Shown one piece after another: positions 58,783 to 64,000 of a stretch of DNA of 64,000 nt. A model generated the notes under the pieces. That model had not been told where the DNA came from and made no database searches. It was given only the letters and a program-made list of their open reading frames with translations. Made by a program: the position numbers and the translations under genes. The DNA is from Klebsiella sp. WP3-W18-ESBL-02 (GTDB taxonomy: Bacteria; Pseudomonadota; Gammaproteobacteria; Enterobacterales; Enterobacteriaceae): assembly GCF_014168815.1 (NCBI RefSeq), contig NZ_AP021972.1, positions 2,046,001 through 2,110,000 of the forward strand, written 5' to 3'. Numbering within the stretch: position 1 is the stretch's first letter; each line of letters opens with the position of its first letter.

Positions 58783-58821
58783 GCCAGTCGAAACAAATCG
58801 CGGTCTGACCTATAACCCCTT
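58783..58821 (+). repeat. repeated gene end, copy 3
   Basis: GCCAGTCGAAACAAATCGCG to CTGACCTATAACCCCTT matches copy 2 (58246-58284) at 34 of 39 positions, including the stop codon TGA. Confidence 0.65.
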
Positions 58822-59036
58822 AATTACAATAAATTTTATTAAAGAGGATTCACTTTGAAGATATATAGGGAGGATCAAGAGGATGATCTCTGGTGCGAAT
58901 ATGGGACAGCATATGAGGCCATTCGCGATTTGTTGAAAAAGTCGTTTGCCGAGCAAACTGAATCAACATGGCGTTTTGATAAGGCATACGTGAACCCCCT
59001 CTGTCAGGATAGTTGTCACCCCCATCGAAAATACTA

Positions 59037-59540
59037 ATGACAAGATGGGAACAGATCGTGAAACGAATTTCACCAGAACGTAAATCGGCTGCACTGGCTA
59101 AATTACTACCGCCTTACAACATGACCGTCACCGCAGTTGCGCAGATGGAAGGGATATCGGAAGCTACCCTTTATTACTGGCGTAACAAGGCGAAAGCAGA
59201 GGGAATACCGGTGCCGGGTGCAAACAAAACTACAGACCAATGGTCAGCCGAAGCCCGGCTGGCTGTGATTATCGAAACAGCTACACTCAGCGAAACAGAA
59301 CTCGCGCAATACTGCCGTAAAAAAGGGCTTTACCTGGAACAGATTAGTCAGTGGAAACAAGGCTTTTTGCAGGTGTCTTCGCCCACTGACAAAGCGGCGC
59401 TCAAACAAAGCCAGAAAGAAGTTAAACAACTAAAACGCGAACTGCTTCGTAAGGAAAAGGCGCTGGCGGAGGCGGCAGCGATACTGGTGCTGCGAAAGCA
59501 GTTGCGGGATTTTTACGGGGAAACCGACGAGGACGACTGA
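59037..59540 (+). CDS. IS3-family transposase OrfA
   Basis: A 167-residue protein with an N-terminal helix-turn-helix (MTVTAVAQMEGISEATLYYW) and a C-terminal leucine-zipper-like region (KQSQKEVKQLKRELLRKEKA). It binds the IS ends. The frame-0 stop is at 59538, and OrfB is open in the -1 frame from before that, so a frameshifted OrfAB transposase is expected. Confidence 0.9.
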   Translation: MTRWEQIVKRISPERKSAALAKLLPPYNMTVTAVAQMEGISEATLYYWRNKAKAEGIPVPGANKTTDQWSAEARLAVIIETATLSETELAQYCRKKGLYLEQISQWKQGFLQVSSPTDKAALKQSQKEVKQLKRELLRKEKALAEAAAILVLRKQLRDFYGETDEDD

Positions 59541-59575
59541 CGCCCGGAACAGAGCGGCAGGCACTTATCGGTTAC

Positions 59576-60571
59576 GTGCGGGACGCGATGGCGTCAGGAG
59601 CTCGGCTGTCAATAGCGCTGACGGAAGCGGGATTAAGTGAACGGACGTGGCGACGCTGGCAAACGTCGTGGGAAGACAAGCGTGTCAGCACGGTCAGGCC
59701 CTCCCCGGTGAACCAGTTAAGTGAGCAAGAAGAGCAACAGATACTGGCAGTGTGCCATCAGCCAGACTACGCCAGCCTCCCCCCGTCACAAATCGTACCG
59801 GCGTTGGCGGATAAGGGGATTTATCTGGCAAGCGAGTCAACCTTTTACCGGGTACTGCGTCGTCATGGAGAGGTGCATCGCCGGGGACGGCAACGGGCAG
59901 CGCAGAAAGTCACCCCGGCTACGAGTTGGCAGGCCAGCGGGCCGAATGAGGTGTGGACATGGGACATTACATGGGTTCCGTCAACCGTAAAGGGGCGCTG
60001 GTTTTACCTGTATCTGGTGGAAGACCTCTACAGCCGAAAAATCGTGGGATATGAAGTGCATGAAACTGAAAGTGGTGAGCAGGCGGCAGCCCTGATACAA
60101 CGCACGGTCCTTCGGGAAGGATGCTGGCAAAACCCGCCGGTACTGCATGCGGACAACGGCGCGGCGATGAAGTCACAGACGTTGCAAATGAAGCTACACG
60201 AGCTGGCGATAACCCCCTCTCACAGCCGGCCGGGAGTGAGTAACGATAATGCGTATGTGGAGTCGCTGTTCCGGACACTGAAATATGTCCCGCAGTGGCC
60301 GTCATCAGGGTTCGGCAAGCTGGAGGAGGCGCGTGAATGGATAGAGGTTTTTGCTCAGTGGTATAACGAAATGCACAGACATAGCGGCATCAGGTATGTG
60401 ACGCCGGGTCAGCGACATCGTGGAGAAGACGGTGTGTTGCTGAAAAATCGGGATGAGGTGTACAAAAAGGCAAAAGCGGAACGGCCTGAACGCTGGTCTG
60501 GCAGAACACGAAACTGGCATCCGGTAGGCAAGGTAATGCTGAATCCAGAACGGGAAAAACAGGCAGCCTAA
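59576..60571 (+). CDS. IS3-family transposase OrfB (DDE integrase core)
   Basis: A 331-residue DDE recombinase with an HTH_21 region and an rve integrase core: WTWDITWVPS has the first Asp, VLHADNGAAMKS the second, and NAYVESLFRTLKY the Glu. GTG 59576 is a possible start, but OrfB is likely made as an OrfAB fusion by -1 frameshift near 59530. The frame is intact, so the IS may be active. Confidence 0.9.
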   Translation: MRDAMASGARLSIALTEAGLSERTWRRWQTSWEDKRVSTVRPSPVNQLSEQEEQQILAVCHQPDYASLPPSQIVPALADKGIYLASESTFYRVLRRHGEVHRRGRQRAAQKVTPATSWQASGPNEVWTWDITWVPSTVKGRWFYLYLVEDLYSRKIVGYEVHETESGEQAAALIQRTVLREGCWQNPPVLHADNGAAMKSQTLQMKLHELAITPSHSRPGVSNDNAYVESLFRTLKYVPQWPSSGFGKLEEAREWIEVFAQWYNEMHRHSGIRYVTPGQRHRGEDGVLLKNRDEVYKKAKAERPERWSGRTRNWHPVGKVMLNPEREKQAA

Positions 60572-60820
60572 ATCAACCGGGGGTGCCAACTACCTTGACA
60601 CTTACCGTGAACTGGAGAGGTCAAAATTACACCGTTAGCGTAACATTTACTCGCTATGACGAAGATTTTAAAGATGTTGTTATGGTCGGTTGTAACGCTG
60701 AAGGTGGGCAAGGCCCAGAAATCACTAATGTGTCATGTGGCAAGCCGAAGGTGGTTGAATACGACCCCTGGAAAAATGAATACATTCCAAAATAACTATT
60801 GAAGTGAGTGAGTTCAATAA

Positions 60821-61015
60821 ATGCATGAATTAACGCAAAACCAAAGAGTTATCACAATTGATGGAGAGGAATGCCTCGTGACCTGTGGACAAAGAAGCAA
60901 GACTCGTTGGGTTGCTATAGGCAATTGTGCGGGTCGAAATATACAAGAATCCGGCAGCAGTAAAGAGGTCGCATTCAAAAACTGGAAACAAGCTGCATTG
61001 TTCATGAATAACTAA
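60821..61015 (+). CDS. small phage protein
   Basis: A 64-residue protein (MHELTQNQRVITIDGEECLV start) with beta-strand-like runs. It lies between the split gene and DUF1367. The ribosome-binding site is weak. Not recognised. Confidence 0.5.
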   Translation: MHELTQNQRVITIDGEECLVTCGQRSKTRWVAIGNCAGRNIQESGSSKEVAFKNWKQAALFMNN

Positions 61016-61105
61016 ACCGGATCACGTTGATTTTCCATTATCACCTGTACATAATATCAGTGTCAGCCTGAACAACTGACAGCCTTATGCGCCACGGGGA
61101 ACACC

Positions 61106-61705
61106 ATGGCGCAGTTACAACTCATCAAGCAAAGCTCTGGAATCCTGATCCCGGCGACGCCCGAGACCAGCGATATCCTGCAATCAAAAATTAAGCTCGG
61201 CGCCGTGCTGGTGGCTGAGTTTAAACAGGTCCGCAACCCTGCATTTCACCGGCGCTTCTTCGCACTTCTCAATCTTGGCTTTGAATACTGGGAACCAACC
61301 GGCGGCGCGATCTCATCGAACGAACGCAAGCTGGTGACCGGGTATGCCAAATACCTGGCTGCATACGGTGGCAACGAAGGCGCGCTGCTGGATGCCGCTG
61401 AGCAGTATCTGGACCAAATCGCCAGCCGCCGCGTCACTAACGGCATCAGCCTGTGTAAATCTTTCGACGCATACCGGGCCTGGGTAATCGTAGAGGCCGG
61501 GCATTACGACGCTATTCAGCTGCCGGACGGCACGCTCCGGAAACACCCTCGCAGTATCTCCTTCGCAAATATGGACGAAATCGAGTTCCAGCAGCTGTAC
61601 AAAGCCGCGCTCGATGTTCTCTGGCGCTGGATATTGTCCCGCACGTTCCGCACGCAGCAGGAGGCCGAGAACGCCGCGGCTCAGCTGATGAGCTTCGGGG
61701 GATGA
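61106..61705 (+). CDS. DUF1367 family phage protein
   Basis: A 199-residue protein of the DUF1367 family found in lambdoid nin regions: LGAVLVAEFKQVRNPAFHRR, FFALLNLGFEYWEP and SISFANMDEIEFQQLY. Function is unknown, though its place next to ninG suggests recombination or DNA metabolism. It overlaps the next small gene by four bases. Confidence 0.82.
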   Translation: MAQLQLIKQSSGILIPATPETSDILQSKIKLGAVLVAEFKQVRNPAFHRRFFALLNLGFEYWEPTGGAISSNERKLVTGYAKYLAAYGGNEGALLDAAEQYLDQIASRRVTNGISLCKSFDAYRAWVIVEAGHYDAIQLPDGTLRKHPRSISFANMDEIEFQQLYKAALDVLWRWILSRTFRTQQEAENAAAQLMSFGG

Positions 61706-61911
61706 TGCCGATGAAATTTAGCTGGTTCCATCATCACGAGTGCACCACCGAGCAGGCCGACGAGCTGCTGGCCAACTACCGGCGCCGCGGCGTTAAAGTC
61801 GAACGCAGACTGAACCGTGACAACATCACCTGGACTGTCAGCGCGCAGCTGCCGGAAGGCGACAAAGCGCCGCGCCCGAGCCGGGTATGGCAAAGCAAGG
61901 CGTGGGGGTAA
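61702..61911 (+). CDS. small phage protein between DUF1367 and ninG
   Basis: A 69-residue protein (MKFSWFHHHECTTEQADELL after two codons). Three in-frame ATG codons (61702, 61705, 61711) are possible starts. It ends two bases before ninG. Not recognised beyond being common in phage nin regions. Confidence 0.55.
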   Translation: MMPMKFSWFHHHECTTEQADELLANYRRRGVKVERRLNRDNITWTVSAQLPEGDKAPRPSRVWQSKAWG

Positions 61912-61913
61912 GC

Positions 61914-62525
61914 ATGGCCAAGCTACCGCGCCGCAAGTGCGCCAACAAAGAATGCCGCCAGTGGTTCCACCCTGCGCGCGACACGCAGACCGTATGCGGC
62001 TACGAGTGCGCCAGCGCCGTTGCCAAAGAACAGACCAGAAAAGCCCGCGAAGTCGCGCTGCGCAAGGAGCTATCGCATCAACGCGCCGTCGAGAAGAAAG
62101 AGCGTGCGGCCTGGCGCCAGCGCAAAGCCGCGGTTAAGCCGCTGAAGCACTGGGTTGACCTGACGCAGCGCGCCGTGAACGACATTTGCCGCGAGACTGA
62201 GCTGGCAGAAGGGCGGGGCTGTATTTCTTGCGGAACGAAAACAGCGTTCGCATGGCATGCAGGACACTACCGCACGACGGCCGCCGCCGGACACCTGCGC
62301 TTCACCCGCTTCAACATCCATCTTCAGTGTGACGTCTGCAACGTCTACAAATCCGGGAACATCGAAGCATACCGGGCCGCGCTGGTGGAGCGTTACGGCG
62401 AAGAGCCGGTGCTGGCACTGGAGAACAACAACACCCCGCACCGCTGGACGGTCGAAGAGCTGAAGGAAATCAGGCTCGCGGCCCTGGCGGATTTACGCAC
62501 GCTGAAAAAGCAGGAGGCCGCGTGA
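61914..62525 (+). CDS. ninG: NinG (Rap) recombination protein
   Basis: A 203-residue NinG/Rap-like structure-specific endonuclease. The N-terminal Cys motif (RKCANKECRQWFHPA) and the HNH-like C-terminal motif (CISCGT, then HAGHYRT and NIHLQCDVCN) are present. Rap cuts D-loops and Holliday junctions in lambda recombination, so it would work with RecE/RecT here. Start ATG 61914 (MAKLPRRK). Confidence 0.9.
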   Translation: MAKLPRRKCANKECRQWFHPARDTQTVCGYECASAVAKEQTRKAREVALRKELSHQRAVEKKERAAWRQRKAAVKPLKHWVDLTQRAVNDICRETELAEGRGCISCGTKTAFAWHAGHYRTTAAAGHLRFTRFNIHLQCDVCNVYKSGNIEAYRAALVERYGEEPVLALENNNTPHRWTVEELKEIRLAALADLRTLKKQEAA

Positions 62526-62659
62526 CATTCGAATCCTATTTTGCCGATCACCTCCGCGTTCGCTGGCAGCGGATGCGCTTATACCACTTTCCCGGCTCCA
62601 TCCTGACGGACTACCGGATACTGAAAAATTACGTGAAAACCATGGGCGGTGCAGCATGA
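62522..62659 (+). CDS. YlcG-like small phage protein
   Basis: A 45-residue protein read from GTG 62522, with Arg- and Tyr-rich sequence (RVRWQRMRLYHFPGSILTDY then RILKNYVKTM). It matches YlcG of DLP12 and related prophages. It overlaps the ninG stop and the Q start by four bases each. Function is unknown. Confidence 0.72.
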   Translation: MTFESYFADHLRVRWQRMRLYHFPGSILTDYRILKNYVKTMGGAA

Positions 62660-63345
62660 ATACTCAATACCTCGAATATGTGCGCCAGCAGCTGATGGTG
62701 GCCACCGCCGATCTTAGCGGGGCGACAAAAGGGCAGTTAATGGCCTGGCTGGAGAACGCTCAGTTCGACACGAATACCTTTAAGCGGAAAAAACCTCGGG
62801 TGCTGGATGAGGTTACCGGGAAGATGATTACGCTGGACAACCCACCGATCCCCGGCAAGCAGTCACACGCCAAAGGCTCTCATATACCACTGGTGCAGCC
62901 GGTAGAGTTTGCGACCGCATCATGGCGCCGCGCACTGTTATCGCTCGAAGAGCACCAGAAGACCTGGCTGCTTTGGAACTACAGCGAAAATACCAGTTGG
63001 GATCATCAGGTAGTGATTACTCGATGGGCATGGGAGCAGTTCAGCCTGCAATTGGAAGGGAAGCGGGTAGCGAAGAAGACCATAGACCGGCTGCGCCAGT
63101 TAATCTGGCTGGCGGCGCAGGATGTGAAAGGCGAGTTATCTGGGAGGGATCCGTATCAATATGGTGAACTGGCTGGGCTGGTGGGCGTAAACAAAACAAA
63201 CTGGTCTCAGAATTATGTCGAGCACTATGACGCCATGGTGGAGCTGTATAAGGGGCTGGACCTTCATGCTCTGCACCACGTATCGCGATCACGTTCACAA
63301 CAAAAGGCGACAAATTATCAGCAAGGTATTGCAAAAATGAACTAA
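62656..63345 (+). CDS. late antitermination protein Q
   Basis: A 229-residue Q protein of the phage 82 type. SLEEHQKTWLLWNYSENTSW and a C-terminal HHVSRSRSQQKA basic segment fit the family. Q loads on RNA polymerase at the late promoter and lets it pass terminators. It lies just before the pR' promoter. Confidence 0.88.
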   Translation: MNTQYLEYVRQQLMVATADLSGATKGQLMAWLENAQFDTNTFKRKKPRVLDEVTGKMITLDNPPIPGKQSHAKGSHIPLVQPVEFATASWRRALLSLEEHQKTWLLWNYSENTSWDHQVVITRWAWEQFSLQLEGKRVAKKTIDRLRQLIWLAAQDVKGELSGRDPYQYGELAGLVGVNKTNWSQNYVEHYDAMVELYKGLDLHALHHVSRSRSQQKATNYQQGIAKMN

Positions 63346-63374
63346 TTGACATATATTTCGTGTGAATCTGATAT
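63346..63374 (+). promoter_or_regulatory. late promoter pR'
   Basis: TTGACA (63346-63351) and TGATAT (63369-63374) are spaced by 17 bases, one base after the Q stop. Q-utilisation elements would overlap it. Transcription starts near 63381. Confidence 0.75.
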
Positions 63375-63410
63375 CGTCACCATAGGTTCGATTGTCGACA
63401 AAAAGAATCC

Positions 63411-63439
63411 AAGCCCTGCGGTTAACACCGTGGGGCTTT
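63411..63439 (+). terminator. tR' terminator of the late leader
   Basis: AAGCCC and CGGT pair with ACCG and GGGCTT across a TAAC loop, about 30 bases after the pR' start. It is the terminator Q would override. Confidence 0.65.
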
Positions 63440-63846
63440 AGCGTTTCTGGAGGGTGTGAAAATGCATCAGTAAACGGATAGACCGCAGCCGAGAGGCAAT
63501 GCAGCGGCAGTAACGCTGCCCCGAATACCTTGCTTATAGGTAGCCAGATGCACGTCAAAGGTGCAATACGCGCTGGTGAGGGTTATTAGAAAAAAGACGC
63601 GCCGGTAAAGCAGCGCGAACGCCAGACGCGCACCGGTTATCAGCGGCGATAGAGCGACAGCACCTCAAGGGCATGAGCGTGGCCACTCCGGGTAGTGGCA
63701 TAGAATTTTTAGAGGCTGCCGTTTGGCGGCCTTTTTCTTTTTCAGGCTCCGGGAAACCTTCACTTCGTGTTGTCGTTAAATCAGCCCGAGAGCCTGAACC
63801 CCTTTTAAAACACACAGCACCATCCGATTTATCCGGAGGTGAGGCA
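63440..63846 (+). other. late-operon untranslated leader
   Basis: The stretch after tR' has no convincing gene. A second hairpin (GCCACT/AGTGGC, 63682-63699) and a strong terminator (AGGCTGCC/GGCGGCCT then TTTTTCTTTTT, 63713-63743) are visible. I see no tRNA genes of the Shiga-phage type. A GGAGGTGAGGCA box precedes the holin. Confidence 0.55.
63713..63743 (+). terminator. terminator upstream of the lysis cassette
   Basis: AGGCTGCC pairs with GGCGGCCT across GTTT, followed by TTTTCTTTTT. It lies about 100 bases before the holin, inside the Q-dependent operon. Confidence 0.85.
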
Positions 63847-64000
63847 ATGACCCGAATGAGCACAATTTACAGCAGACTTTCATATGGGACGGGAACCGCG
63901 TTGACTGGCTGCGGTGTCTCTGCAAAGGCGTATGCCGAAACAACTAAAGAGGTATCGTGGATGCTTGCCGACAAAGTGGCCGGACTCGGTTTAAGTGACT
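63847..64000 (+). CDS. phage holin (3' end outside window)
   Basis: The first 51 codons of a small membrane protein (MTRMSTIYSRLSYGTGTAL start) after GGAGGTGAGGCA. Position as first gene after Q and pR', and a pattern like other lambdoid holins, make a holin likely. The transmembrane segments are mostly beyond the edge. Confidence 0.65.
   Translation, partial: MTRMSTIYSRLSYGTGTALTGCGVSAKAYAETTKEVSWMLADKVAGLGLSD

Larger units (their letters stand above)
59002..60600 (+). mobile_element. IS3-family insertion sequence (1599 bp)
   Basis: The ends are 22-base imperfect inverted repeats: TGTCAGGATAGTTGTC at the left and, reverse-complemented, TGTCAAGGTAGTTGGC at the right, both followed by ACCCCC. 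It carries orfA and orfB in -1 relation. Flanking CTC and CTT fit a 3-base target duplication with one change. It split a small phage gene. Confidence 0.9.
58855..60795 (+). pseudogene. small phage gene split by an IS3-family element
   Basis: The 5' part starts at TTG 58855 after AAAGAGGATTCACT and reads 49 codons to the left end of the IS at 59001. The 3' part resumes in frame after the IS at 60601 and ends at 60795. Removing the IS and one copy of a 3-base near-duplication (CTC/CTT) gives one 112-residue protein (MKIYREDQEDD start, EYDPWKNEYIPK end). Function is unknown. Confidence 0.75.

Noticed and set aside
57391..58821. A CRISPR array or iteron array formed by the three repeats in the cargo zone
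   Set aside because: Only three copies exist, hundreds of bases apart, unequal in length, and they read as coding tails.
63478..63700. Possible tRNA genes after Q, as in Shiga-toxin phages
   Set aside because: I found no cloverleaf with a TTCGA-type T-loop and CCA-compatible acceptor stem in this stretch; only simple hairpins are present.

Overview
The window is enterobacterial chromosome (about 40.4 kb) followed by the early half of a lambdoid prophage that runs off the right edge. Gene content and order follow the Escherichia/Salmonella flhA to yebY segment. A motile host (flhA-flhE), a PBP2 paralogue next to argS, a pectin-fragment (rhi-like) locus, and no torYZ, yebB, yebF or yebG at their E. 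coli positions all suggest a plant- or environment-associated genus such as Enterobacter or a close relative. The genus is an inference.

Chromosome: 1-917 is the end of flhA plus flhE. 1186-5718 holds a putative pectin-derived oligosaccharide locus: a GPH transporter and GH105 hydrolase (rhiT-rhiN-like), then a second GPH transporter with its own promoter. Both promoters carry KdgR-like palindromes, and the second also has a well-placed CRP site. 5740-9522 (minus) is the PBP2 paralogue and argS. 9734-18144 is yecM, cutC, cmoBA, yecN, yecE, yecD, aspS, nudB, yebC. 18179-20412 is ruvC and ruvAB with a LexA box. 20491-23065 is znuBC and znuA, diverging around a Zur box. 23078-32655 is mepM, lpxM, pykA, hexR, zwf, edd and eda (cell wall, lipid A, Entner-Doudoroff and pentose-phosphate entry). 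32730-40273 is purT, yebE, ptrB, exoX, yobB, holE, yobA, yebZ, yebY.

Junction: the sRNA gene sdsR (ryeB) lies at 40425-40526. Prophage integrase begins just past its terminator, so the phage used the sdsR/ryeA locus as attachment site.

Prophage, left arm (minus strand): int, xis, DUF4060, a PerC-like regulator, recT, recE and three tiny genes, read from a recognisable pL with two operators. Immunity region: a two-TM protein of unknown function in the rex position, a LexA-type CI repressor, pR with two operators of the same consensus as OL, then YdaS-like Cro and YdaT-like CII-position proteins. Replication: a small gene frameshifted in a G7 tract, O with 21-bp iterons and an AT-rich segment, then P. 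The nin-like region holds small ORFs, a DPPH-type methyltransferase, and a cargo zone: a SDH/ClpP-fold protease broken by an amber codon, an XRE plus ImmA/IrrE metalloprotease pair with a perfect operator, small membrane proteins between repeated gene ends, and a gene split by an IS3-family element. The end has DUF1367, ninG, ylcG, antiterminator Q, the late promoter with its terminator, and the start of a holin.

The most promising leads for undescribed biology are the rex-position membrane protein (47621-48583), the protease/regulator cargo (54778-57010) and the repeat-bounded membrane-protein cassettes (57391-58821).
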